A DNA stretch of 8,823 nucleotides from an uncultured Collinsella sp. (GCA_902482185.1 CABSZR010000049.1:1-8823), one strand, 5' to 3'. Positions 1 through 5,365 are shown, counted from the stretch's first letter. Translations and numbers: made by a program. Notes: a model not told the origin generated them from the letters alone.

Positions 1-521
1 GCGTCGATGTGGTTGTCCTTGAGCATGACAGCCGTCGACAGGTTATAGCGGTGGTTGCTGCCACCGCCGATCTCGACTGCAGCCTTCTCGAAGACACGCA
101 TGCCCGGCGTGGTCTTGCGCGTGTCGACAAGCACGGTCTTGGTGCCCTCGAGCGCAGCTGCCATCCGATGCGTGTAAGTAGCGATGCCGCTCATGCGCTG
201 CAGGTAGTTGAGCGCCACGCGCTCGCCCGAAAGCAGCACACGCGCATCGCCGCGCACCTGGCCCACGTGGTCGCCGGCGTGCACCTCGTCACCATCGGCA
301 ACATCAAACAGCACCGAGCTCTGCGAATCCAGCAGCTCAAAGGTGCGAGCGAACACATCCAGGCCGGCAATGATGCCATCGGCTTTGGCGATAAGCTCCA
401 CCGTGGCGGGACGCGCCGTGGGGCACACGCTCGCCGTGCTCACGTCCTCAAACGTAATGTCCTCGCGCAGAGCTTGCAGAATCAGATCATCGACGACGAG
501 CTTCATGGTAATGGGATTCAT
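1..521 (-). CDS. nadC: Nicotinate-nucleotide pyrophosphorylase (quinolinate phosphoribosyltransferase), 3' part cut by window edge
   Basis: Last step of de novo NAD synthesis: it transfers phosphoribosyl from PRPP to quinolinate, releasing CO2 and giving nicotinate mononucleotide in the cytoplasm. The first 173 residues are visible; the family usually has about 280-300, so roughly 110 C-terminal residues lie outside the window. The N-terminal alpha/beta sandwich (about 1-105) is followed by family signatures: ERVALNYLQRMSGIAT (100-115), DTRKTTPG (133-140) and GGGSNHRYNLS (152-162), then KDNHI (168-172). These hold the Arg, Lys and His residues that bind quinolinate and phosphate. The ATG at 521 is chosen because GGAGGAG (528-534) sits 6 bases before it. 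It starts 3 bases after the nadB stop, so translation is probably coupled. It is the third gene of nadABC. Family assignment is secure. Confidence 0.96.
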   Translation of the reverse strand, partial: MNPITMKLVVDDLILQALREDITFEDVSTASVCPTARPATVELIAKADGIIAGLDVFARTFELLDSQSSVLFDVADGDEVHAGDHVGQVRGDARVLLSGERVALNYLQRMSGIATYTHRMAAALEGTKTVLVDTRKTTPGMRVFEKAAVEIGGGSNHRYNLSTAVMLKDNHID

Positions 522-524
522 GGT

Positions 525-1901
525 CTACTCCTCCACGGCCTGCGTGCCGGCGGCACGGGCCAAATCATCGATTGCCAGAGGGTCGGCGCCCAGGGCGCGA
601 TGACGGCCATCGAGCGCGGGATCGCCCGCCTGCTCCACGGCCAGCGACTCGCCGGTACGCATATACCACGCGGCGCGACGACCCCAGACCAGCGCTTCGA
701 GCAGGCTGTTTGATGCAAGGCGGTTCTTGCCGTGAACGCCGTTGCAGGCCGTCTCGCCCGCGGCGTAGAGCTCGGGCATCGAGGTGCGGCCGTCCTTGTC
801 GACCCACACGCCGCCCATAAAGTAATGCTGCGTGGGTGTGACGGGAATGGGCTCGTCCAGGATGTCGCGGCCGTCCTCCAGGCAGCGCGCGCGGATGTTG
901 GCGAAGTGCCCGGTCACCACGTCGCGCTCGACGGGGGCAAAGCTCAGCCACTCGTGCTCGGTGTCATCCTGCTTCATCTGCTCGCGGATGGCGGCGGCGA
1001 CAACGTCGCGCGGCTGCAACTCGTCGGTAAAACGCTCGCCGGCGGCGTTGAGCAAAATCGCGCCCTCGCCGCGGCAGCTCTCGCTGATCAGGAACGTGCG
1101 ACCCGGCTGCGGCGAGAACAGACCCGTGGGATGGATCTGCACGTAGTCCAGGTGCTCCATCTTAATGCCATGCTCCTGAGCGATGTAGCAGGCGTCGCCC
1201 GTGAGCTGCGGGTAGTTAGTCGAGTGGTCGTAGACGCCGCCAATGCCGCCCGTCGCCCACAGCGTGTGGCGGGCATGGATCTTAAACGGCTTACCGGCAT
1301 GCACGCCCTCAGCGGCATTTGCCAGCTCGTCGGCGGGACGAACCGAGTTGTCCTCGTCCACGGCTACGGCGACGACGCCGGTGCACACCGTGGCGTCATC
1401 GCGCTCGGCGGTCAGGATGTCGGTCATGGCCACGTGCTCCAAAATCTGCACGTTGTCCAGCTTGCGAACGGCCTGGAGCAGCTTGGTCGTGATCTCCTTG
1501 CCCGTAATGTCGGCATGGAAGGCAATGCGCGGACGGCTGTGCGCGCCCTCGCGGGTAAAGTCGAGGCTGCCGTCGGCCTTGCGCTCAAAATCCACGCCCA
1601 TGGCCAGCAGGTCGTTGATGACCGAGCGGCTCGAGCGAATCATGATGTCGACGCTCTCGCGGCGGTTCTCGTAGTGGCCGGCGTGCATGGTGTCCTCAAA
1701 GAAGGCATCGTAGTCCGAGCCTTCGGGCAGCACGCAGATGCCGCCCTGCGCGAGCATCGAATCGCACTCATCGACCGCGCCCTTGGAGAGCATGATCACG
1801 CGCGTGCTCGTCGGCAGATTGAGGGCCGCGTACAGACCCGCCACGCCGCAGCCGGCAATGACGACGTCGCACTCCATATCGGGGTATTGCTTGGTTTCCA
1901 C
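525..1901 (-). CDS. nadB: L-aspartate oxidase, short form
   Basis: FAD-dependent cytoplasmic enzyme oxidising L-aspartate to iminoaspartate, the substrate of NadA. In an anaerobe the electron acceptor is probably fumarate rather than O2 (inference). From the GTG start it has 458 residues. The dinucleotide-binding loop GCGVAG is at 17-22, LAQGG at 50-54, TREGAHS near 116-122 (Glu118), HPTG at 257, RGEGA at 277-281, PRDVV at 297-301, HYFMGG from 359 and NRLASNSLLE from 393. Arg298, His359 and Arg394 have exactly the spacing of E. coli Arg290, His351 and Arg386, so the active site looks intact. It is about 80 residues shorter than the 540-aa E. coli enzyme and lacks most of the C-terminal helical domain, as in other compact forms. 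The GTG at 1901 is preferred over ATG 1952 and ATG 1928, because AGGGAGAGG lies 6 bases upstream and the extra 17 residues are not family-like. Second gene of nadABC. Confidence 0.93.
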   Translation of the reverse strand: METKQYPDMECDVVIAGCGVAGLYAALNLPTSTRVIMLSKGAVDECDSMLAQGGICVLPEGSDYDAFFEDTMHAGHYENRRESVDIMIRSSRSVINDLLAMGVDFERKADGSLDFTREGAHSRPRIAFHADITGKEITTKLLQAVRKLDNVQILEHVAMTDILTAERDDATVCTGVVAVAVDEDNSVRPADELANAAEGVHAGKPFKIHARHTLWATGGIGGVYDHSTNYPQLTGDACYIAQEHGIKMEHLDYVQIHPTGLFSPQPGRTFLISESCRGEGAILLNAAGERFTDELQPRDVVAAAIREQMKQDDTEHEWLSFAPVERDVVTGHFANIRARCLEDGRDILDEPIPVTPTQHYFMGGVWVDKDGRTSMPELYAAGETACNGVHGKNRLASNSLLEALVWGRRAAWYMRTGESLAVEQAGDPALDGRHRALGADPLAIDDLARAAGTQAVEE

Positions 1902-1907
1902 AGGAAT

Positions 1908-1916
1908 CCTCTCCCT
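1908..1916 (-). promoter_or_regulatory. Ribosome binding site deciding the GTG start of nadB
   Basis: On the minus strand AGGGAGAGG is followed by 6 bases and then GTG (1901-1899). This is the strongest Shine-Dalgarno sequence in the nadA-nadB junction. The upstream ATG at 1952 has no purine-rich stretch before it. The ATG at 1928 has only GAGGGA, about 9 bases away and inside a palindrome. Confidence 0.7.
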
Positions 1917-1929
1917 TGAATGTGACATA

Positions 1930-1942
1930 AGGGACCGTCCCT
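1930..1942. repeat. Short perfect palindrome AGGGAC-C-GTCCCT between nadA and nadB
   Basis: Two 6-bp arms flank one central base. In RNA this would form a 5-bp stem with a 3-base loop. It lies in the 55-base spacer between the nadA stop and the GTG start of nadB. Its AGGGAC core is shared with the large inverted repeat at 5272-5342, so it may be a remnant of a dispersed REP-type repeat. It could instead be a small mRNA processing or stability hairpin. Function unproven. Confidence 0.5.
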
Positions 1943-1956
1943 CATGCAACATTGTT

Positions 1957-2982
1957 CTAGCGTGCTGCGTACTCGAGCATACGGTCGAGCGTGAGCTTGG
2001 CCTGGTCGGCAGCCTCGTCCGACACGCCGATCTGCACCTCGCCCTCGCCCGTCTCCAGGCAGCGCACGAGCTTCTCGAGCGTGATGAGATCCATGTTGAC
2101 GCAGGTGGGCTGCACCGCGGGGAAGTAGAACTTCTTGCCGGTGCCCTGGCAGCGGCGCTCGAGCTCGTAGAGCACGCCGCGGACCGTCACGATGATGAAC
2201 TCACTCGCGTCCGAATCCTCGGCGTACTTGATGATGCCGGCGGTGGAGCCGATGTAGTCGGCCTCGGCAAGGACGTCGGCCTTGCACTCGGGGTGCGCCA
2301 GCACGAGCGCGTCGGGGTGGGCCTCCGTCGCGTCGACGATCTGCTCGACGGTGATGATGTGATGGCGCGGGCAGTAGCCATTGTTGAGGATGACGTGCTT
2401 TTGGGGCACCTGCTCGGCTACGAAGCGGCCCAGGTTTTGATCGGGGATGAACAGGACGTGCTGCTGCGGCAGCTCGGACACGATCTTAACGGCGTTGGAA
2501 CTGGTGACGCACACGTCGCTCCAGCTCTTGATCTCGACCGTGGAGTTGACGTAGCACACCACGGCCAGGTCGTCGCCGTACTCGGCGCGCGCCGCGTCGA
2601 CCGTCTCGCGCTTGACCATGTGAGCCATGGGGCAGTCCGCGCCCGGCTCGGGCAGCAGCACGGTCTTAGTGGGATTGAGCAGCTTGGCGCTCTCGCCCAT
2701 AAACTCCACACCGCACAGCACGATGGTCCGCTGTGGCAGGCTCTTGGCGAGCTTGGCCAGGTAGAAGCTATCGCCGACGTAATCAGCCACAGCCTGCACC
2801 TCGGGCGCCACGTAATAGTGCGCTAGGATCACCGCGTCACGTTGGGTTTTTAGTTGCTGAATGGCCTCGACGAGCTCTGCGGGCACCAGTGCCGCGCGCT
2901 CCGTTGCCGTCGTTGCCGATGCTAGGCCGGCCGCGATATCGCGTGCAAGCTCCGACGCATCCATGTTCGCGCTCTGTGCCAT
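1957..2982 (-). CDS. nadA: Quinolinate synthase A, [4Fe-4S] enzyme
   Basis: Condenses iminoaspartate with dihydroxyacetone phosphate to quinolinate, using an oxygen-sensitive [4Fe-4S] cluster bound by three cysteines. The protein has 341 residues, normal for the family. Visible motifs are AHYY (54-57), CGVEFMGESAKLLNP (90-104), GADCP (114-118), YVNSTVEIK (144-152), VTSSNA (159-164), PDQNLGR (180-186), GYCPRHH (202-208), HPEC (230-233), GSTAGI (245-250) and QPTCVNMD (291-298). By comparison with E. coli Cys113, Cys200 and Cys297, the cluster ligands should be Cys117, Cys204 and Cys294; the first interval (87) is identical. ATG 2982 is preferred over the adjacent TTG at 2985 because GAGGGG ends 5 bases before it. 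It is first in nadABC, 55 bases before nadB, and is driven by the dyad-covered promoter just upstream. Confidence 0.97.
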   Translation of the reverse strand: MAQSANMDASELARDIAAGLASATTATERAALVPAELVEAIQQLKTQRDAVILAHYYVAPEVQAVADYVGDSFYLAKLAKSLPQRTIVLCGVEFMGESAKLLNPTKTVLLPEPGADCPMAHMVKRETVDAARAEYGDDLAVVCYVNSTVEIKSWSDVCVTSSNAVKIVSELPQQHVLFIPDQNLGRFVAEQVPQKHVILNNGYCPRHHIITVEQIVDATEAHPDALVLAHPECKADVLAEADYIGSTAGIIKYAEDSDASEFIIVTVRGVLYELERRCQGTGKKFYFPAVQPTCVNMDLITLEKLVRCLETGEGEVQIGVSDEAADQAKLTLDRMLEYAAR

Positions 2983-3017
2983 CAAGGCCCCTCTCTTTTG
3001 GCGAATCTTGGGGCTTT

Positions 3018-3046
3018 AGTATGACACCTAGGTTTACAGCTGACAA
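3018..3046 (-). promoter_or_regulatory. Probable sigma-70-type promoter of nadABC
   Basis: On the minus strand TTGTCA (3046-3041, 5 of 6 to TTGACA) is followed by a 17-base spacer and CATACT (3023-3018, 4 of 6 to TATAAT). The -35 box lies in the centre of the large dyad and its right arm fills the spacer. A protein bound to the dyad would therefore exclude RNA polymerase. Transcription would start near 3011, leaving a leader of about 30 bases. Confidence 0.65.
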
Positions 3047-3067
3047 GACAGCTGTAAACCTAGGTGT
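3024..3067. promoter_or_regulatory. 44-bp dyad operator, NiaR-like, upstream of nadABC
   Basis: Perfect 19-bp inverted arms (ACACCTAGGTTTACAGCTG at 3024-3042 and its complement at 3049-3067) are separated by 6 bases. On the minus strand the centre reads TTTACAGCTGTCTTGTCA and continues into the mirrored arm. The ACAGCTGTCTTG(T/A)CAGCTGT core resembles, from memory, operators of the niacin-responsive repressor NiaR (YrxA), which controls NAD synthesis and niacin uptake genes in Firmicutes and Thermotoga. Each arm also contains the smaller palindromes CCTAGG and CAGCTG, so more than one dimer could bind. No regulator gene is in the window. The operator role is well supported by position; the NiaR identity is inferred. 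Confidence 0.7.
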
Positions 3068-3224
3068 AAAGTTGAAATAAAGATTCAATCATGTGGCAGG
3101 TCCATATTCGAACTGGCAAGCTGAGGATAGCTGAGCTCTCGATGGCGCAGGAGGCATCTTTGGACGGCCGCCGCGCATGGTCGACGGCATGCCCGCCAGG
3201 CAATCGCTCGCCGGCGCCAATCCG
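3068..3224. other. Intergenic stretch with no recognised feature
   Basis: This 157-bp spacer lies between the nadABC operator and the end of the glycosylase-like gene. I see no convincing gene, terminator or RNA. A GTTCGAAT string on the minus strand near 3106-3113 recalls a tRNA T-loop, but its flanks do not pair. Confidence 0.5.
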
Positions 3225-3800
3225 CTACAGTGGAGCAGCCGCCGGGGTCAGCTGCTTGATATAGGCCCACATGCGCTGCTTGGCCGCTTTGTCGGTCAGC
3301 GCCGCCTCAAAGCCATCGAGCGCGAGCACGCGGCGGCCCTGCACATGGGCGATCAGACCGGGCTTGAGCATGGCGGTGTCGAAGTCATCAATCGCCACGA
3401 GCATGTCGGCGTAGGTTTCGCGCATGACATCGGCCGCGCTGTTATCGAGCAGCAGCACCGCCTCGGGGTCCAAGGCCTCAAGCGCCTCGCGGAACAGGTC
3501 GCACGGCAGGGCGTGGCCCACCGCCACAGCTCCGTCGCCTGCGCCGGCAACACTCGCCAGCACACAAAAATCTTCGGGCGCGTAACCGATTGCCCCGAGC
3601 GCCTTGCGCAATGCTGCACCATCCGCGCCGGCGGCGAGTTCGCCGCCCGAGCGCTCGGCCTCATCCAAATCACCTTTGACCAGTACGATCGGCGAGCACG
3701 CGTTGCCCGCGATACGCACGCCACGGGCCGCAAGCGATGCAAGCTCCTGCTCGGCCGCTTGGGCGATGGCTTCTTTTTTCTGGCTTTGTGACGTGGGCAT
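3225..3800 (-). CDS. Uracil-DNA-glycosylase-fold protein lacking the catalytic motifs
   Basis: 191-residue soluble protein without signal peptide or membrane segments. Residues 28-84 align without gaps to the N-terminal core of family-4/5 uracil-DNA glycosylases. The pattern is V-x-x-G-N (28-33), PIVLV (37-41), GGE (52-54), G-x-x-G (58-61), AIG (70-72), ED (76-77) and a beta strand CVLASV (79-84). LDPEAVLLL (110-118) matches the 'I-x-P-x-V-I-V-x-L-G' strand. FEAALTD-x-x-x-K-x-x-x-W (164-178) matches the C-terminal 'HP-x-x-L-x-x-x-P-x-x-K-x-x-x-W' segment. The catalytic motifs are changed: GEAPG corresponds to KGDLD (42-46) and the HP pair to Phe164-Glu165. The four-cysteine iron-sulfur site of family 4 is also absent. 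It is therefore probably not an active glycosylase; DNA binding or a structural role is possible. ATG 3800 is chosen because GGAGAG lies close upstream. It is transcribed divergently from trxA. The fold call rests on pattern matching by eye. Confidence 0.6.
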   Translation of the reverse strand: MPTSQSQKKEAIAQAAEQELASLAARGVRIAGNACSPIVLVKGDLDEAERSGGELAAGADGAALRKALGAIGYAPEDFCVLASVAGAGDGAVAVGHALPCDLFREALEALDPEAVLLLDNSAADVMRETYADMLVAIDDFDTAMLKPGLIAHVQGRRVLALDGFEAALTDKAAKQRMWAYIKQLTPAAAPL

Positions 3801-3828
3801 GCGCTCTCCAATCGTTTGCGTGCCCACC

Positions 3829-3834
3829 ATTATA
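3829..3834 (-). promoter_or_regulatory. Consensus -10 box (TATAAT) for the glycosylase-like gene
   Basis: A perfect TATAAT on the minus strand lies 28 bases before the ATG at 3800, leaving a short leader that holds the GGAGAG ribosome site. No good -35 hexamer is seen at 16-18 bases, so the promoter may be weak or activator-dependent. Confidence 0.55.
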
Positions 3835-3876
3835 TAAAAGAGCCGCCCGCGAGTGGTTGCTTTGCGGGCCACTGGG

Positions 3877-3882
3877 TATAAG
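3877..3882 (+). promoter_or_regulatory. Possible -10 box (TATAAG) for trxA
   Basis: TATAAG (5 of 6 to consensus) lies 54 bases upstream of the trxA ATG in the region shared with the divergent gene. No clear -35 hexamer stands at the ideal distance. It would give a leader of about 48 bases that includes the hairpin at 3902-3918. Confidence 0.35.
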
Positions 3883-3901
3883 CACGGTCGTACTGAGTTT
3901 T

Positions 3902-3918
3902 ACGCGGCTAAGCCGCGT
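3902..3918 (+). other. Hairpin in the trxA leader
   Basis: ACGCGGC-TAA-GCCGCGT is a perfect 7-bp GC-rich stem with a 3-base loop. It ends 8 bases before the GGAGG ribosome site of trxA. No T-run follows, so it is not an intrinsic terminator. A role in mRNA stability, or as a protein-binding dyad at the promoter, is possible. Confidence 0.5.
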
Positions 3919-3936
3919 CGCATTATGGAGGTCACC

Positions 3937-4257
3937 ATGGCTGACATTAATCAGATTACCCCCGAGAACTTCGATTCCATCGTTAACGACAGCCTGCCCG
4001 TGCTGGTCGATTTTTGGGCGCCCTGGTGTGGGCCCTGCCGATCGCTCTCGCCCATCGTTGACGAGGTGGCAGACGAGCTGGCTGGCAAGCTTGCCGTTGC
4101 CAAATGCAACGTCGACGACAACCAAGACCTGGCCATGAAATATGGCGTCATGAGCATCCCCACGCTGGTTGTTTTTAAGAACGGCGAGGAGGTCGACCGC
4201 TCGGTCGGCGCGCTGCCCAAGGCAAGACTGCAGGCACTGCTGGAGAAGCACCTGTAA
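3937..4257 (+). CDS. trxA: Thioredoxin
   Basis: Small cytoplasmic dithiol-disulfide oxidoreductase that is reduced by thioredoxin reductase and reduces target proteins. The 106-residue length is standard. The redox motif WCGPC is at 30-34 inside VDFWAPWCGPCR. The buried Asp25, the cis-proline loop SIPT (73-76, Pro75) and FKNGEEV (80-86) with the following Gly91 complete the fold. There is no signal peptide or membrane anchor. The ATG at 3937 is chosen because GGAGG (3927-3931) precedes it by 5 bases; an in-frame ATG at 3925 would overlap that site. It stands alone: divergent from the glycosylase-like gene and followed by its own terminator. Confidence 0.97.
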   Translation: MADINQITPENFDSIVNDSLPVLVDFWAPWCGPCRSLSPIVDEVADELAGKLAVAKCNVDDNQDLAMKYGVMSIPTLVVFKNGEEVDRSVGALPKARLQALLEKHL

Positions 4258-4378
4258 TACGCTGGTTACATTTTGACGTCCTGCCGCCGTCCATGAGCGC
4301 TTTTGCACCGCTCGCCGGACTTCTGGGTGTACCGCGTGCGACCACGGATAGTATGGTAGATACAAACAGCCCCCAGTG

Positions 4379-4416
4379 AACGGGTGCGGGTCAGACGGAC
4401 TCGCACCCGTTTTCTT
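4379..4416 (+). terminator. Intrinsic terminator downstream of trxA
   Basis: AACGGGTGCG (4379-4388) pairs with CGCACCCGTT (4402-4411). The stem extends inward by four more pairs (GGTC with GACT, one wobble), giving about 14 bp around a 5-base loop. TTTTCTT follows at 4410-4416. It lies 120 bases after the trxA stop and isolates trxA from the nickel-related genes. Confidence 0.85.
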
Positions 4417-4443
4417 ATGCGGTAGCGCCCCGTGCGGGCGTAG

Positions 4444-4449
4444 TAGAAT
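4444..4449 (+). promoter_or_regulatory. Possible -10 box (TAGAAT) for the 82-aa gene and nikR
   Basis: TAGAAT (5 of 6) lies 39 bases before the ATG at 4489. No good -35 is visible. A GC-rich dyad, CGCCC (4426-4430) with GGGCG (4436-4440), occupies the spacer and could bind a regulator or slow the polymerase. Confidence 0.4.
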
Positions 4450-4488
4450 CTGAACCACTGGATTGCCCCGAGCATAAGGAGATTTCCC

Positions 4489-4737
4489 ATGCATGACGTC
4501 GGAATGAACATGAGCCAGCTTGCCATGAGCGTCAAGCAGGTCGACGACACCATCGAGCTCGCCCACGAGTGGAGCCATCAGCTGCTGCATGCGACCGAGA
4601 ATTTTGACATGGAGCGCATTGGCGCCAAGCTCGAAGCTGCCATGACCGCACTGCACGAGGCGCATGACGCGCTCGAGGGCTACGAGGAAGCCATCGAGGC
4701 CGACCACAACTCCGTCGGCTCCGTAAAGCTGGTGTAG
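4489..4737 (+). CDS. Small His-containing helical protein upstream of nikR, unrecognised
   Basis: 82-residue, acidic, soluble protein with no signal peptide or membrane segment and no family I recognise. The sequence looks like two amphipathic helices (about 9-37 and 41-70). Seven histidines stand out: His2, His26, His30, His34, His56, His59 and His73. His26/30/34 fall on one helix face (i, i+4, i+8). It begins Met-His-Asp, which recalls the Met-His-Glu nickel-binding start of HypA, but HypA's zinc cysteines are absent and it has no cysteine. The start is well supported by AAGGAGA (4476-4482), 6 bases before the ATG. It is followed after 1 base by nikR, so the two are almost surely co-transcribed and translationally coupled. 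A nickel-related role is inferred from context only. Confidence 0.8.
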   Translation: MHDVGMNMSQLAMSVKQVDDTIELAHEWSHQLLHATENFDMERIGAKLEAAMTALHEAHDALEGYEEAIEADHNSVGSVKLV

Positions 4738-4738
4738 G

Positions 4739-5248
4739 GTGTCCGAACACGAACACGAGCACGGCTGCGGGCACGACCACCGCAACGGCACGGGCGACGA
4801 GGCGAGCTGCCGTTGCGGCGGCGGCTCCGAGCTGGTCCGTTTTTCGGTCACCGCGCCCGATGACCTACTGCGCCGCTTTGACGAGCAGATCGCACGCCGC
4901 GGCGACGTGGCCAACCGATCCGAGGCCGTGCGCGACCTGATTCGCGCCTCGATCGCCAAGGAGCAGATGCGCACGCCCGATGAGCACGTTATCGGGTCGC
5001 TCACCATGATCTACGACCATCACACCGGCGACCTGACGCGCCGCCTGGACGAGGTGCAGCACGACTACACCGACGAGATCGTATCGACGATGCACGTGCA
5101 TCTGGATCACCACAACTGTCTGGAGATTCTGGCGCTCAAGGGTCGCGGCGAGCGCGTCTACGAACTGGCCGACCGCCTGCTGGGCCTGCGCGGCGTTAAG
5201 CACGGCGAGCTCACCTGCGCCGCCACCAGGCAAAGTCTGGGGCTATAG
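4739..5248 (+). CDS. nikR: Nickel-responsive transcriptional regulator NikR with His/Cys-rich N-terminal extension
   Basis: Nickel-dependent DNA-binding repressor, typically a tetramer, controlling nickel uptake and nickel-enzyme genes. The protein has 169 residues against about 133 in E. coli. Residues 33-73 are the ribbon-helix-helix domain (VRFSVTAPDDLLRRFDE onward). Residues 84-160 are the ACT-like nickel-binding domain (VIGSLTMIYDHH ... LDHHNCLEILALKG ... RGVKHGELTC). The high-affinity site is complete: His108, His119, His121 and Cys127 have the spacing of E. coli His76, His87, His89 and Cys95. Residues 2-30 form an extra tail with His4/6/8/12/14 and Cys10/24/26, likely a second metal site. 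It starts at GTG 4739, one base after the preceding stop, with only a weak ribosome site, so translation is probably coupled. No later in-frame start would keep the DNA-binding domain intact. No E. coli-type GTATGA-N16-TCATAC operator was found nearby. Confidence 0.94.
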   Translation: MSEHEHEHGCGHDHRNGTGDEASCRCGGGSELVRFSVTAPDDLLRRFDEQIARRGDVANRSEAVRDLIRASIAKEQMRTPDEHVIGSLTMIYDHHTGDLTRRLDEVQHDYTDEIVSTMHVHLDHHNCLEILALKGRGERVYELADRLLGLRGVKHGELTCAATRQSLGL

Positions 5249-5261
5249 CGGGATTTCCCGC
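5248..5261 (+). other. Small hairpin at the nikR stop codon
   Basis: GCGGGA-TT-TCCCGC starts on the last base of the nikR stop codon. It forms 5-6 GC-rich pairs with no T-run after it. It could protect the 3' end of the upstream message; it is not a terminator by itself. Confidence 0.45.
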
Positions 5262-5271
5262 AGCGCACCTG

Positions 5272-5342
5272 CCAAAAAGGGACAGGTTTGTTTTGGCAGG
5301 TTTAGAAGTTTTACCTACCAAAATAAACCTGTCCCTTTTTGG
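5272..5342. repeat. 71-bp near-perfect inverted repeat, REP-like or bidirectional terminator
   Basis: Two 30-bp arms (5272-5301 and 5313-5342) match at 28 of 30 positions; the two differences, opposite 5290 and 5297, are transitions. The loop is 11 bases. The outer part has AAAAAGGGACAGG on the left and CCTGTCCCTTTTT on the right, the A-stem-T layout of a terminator working on both strands. The element is more AT-rich than its surroundings and looks inserted. It lies between nikR and hypF, ending 23 bases before the hypF ATG, and would limit read-through between the two. Shape and base composition suggest a dispersed palindromic repeat family, but only this full copy is in the window. Confidence 0.8.
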
Positions 5343-5365
5343 TCGGTTTTGATGAGGGGTGTCGC

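Noticed and set aside
732..1919. Long open frame on the plus strand opposite nadB (395 codons)
   Set aside because: Antisense shadow of a GC-rich gene: no family motifs, and nadB on the other strand has its full active site.
1738..2826. Long plus-strand frame opposite nadB/nadA (362 codons)
   Set aside because: Runs across two real genes and their junction, with low-complexity Val/His/Leu/Asp composition and no ribosome site worth noting.
3080..3225. tRNA-like GTTCGAAT string on the minus strand
   Set aside because: The bases on either side do not form a five-pair T-stem and no matching acceptor stem lies about 75 bases away.
4253..4270. TGTAA-N8-TTACA dyad at the trxA stop codon as an operator
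   Set aside because: Arms of only 5 bp overlap the coding end and lie upstream of a terminator, not near a promoter; likely chance.
4352..4416. Possible small RNA starting after TATGGT (4352-4357) and ending at the terminator
   Set aside because: The -10 is poor and no -35 is present; the hairpin is explained by termination of trxA.
3670..5007. Long minus-strand frame (445 codons) opposite trxA, the 82-aa gene and nikR
   Set aside because: It crosses a terminator, two promoters and three clearly identified genes; its composition is that of a reverse-complement shadow.
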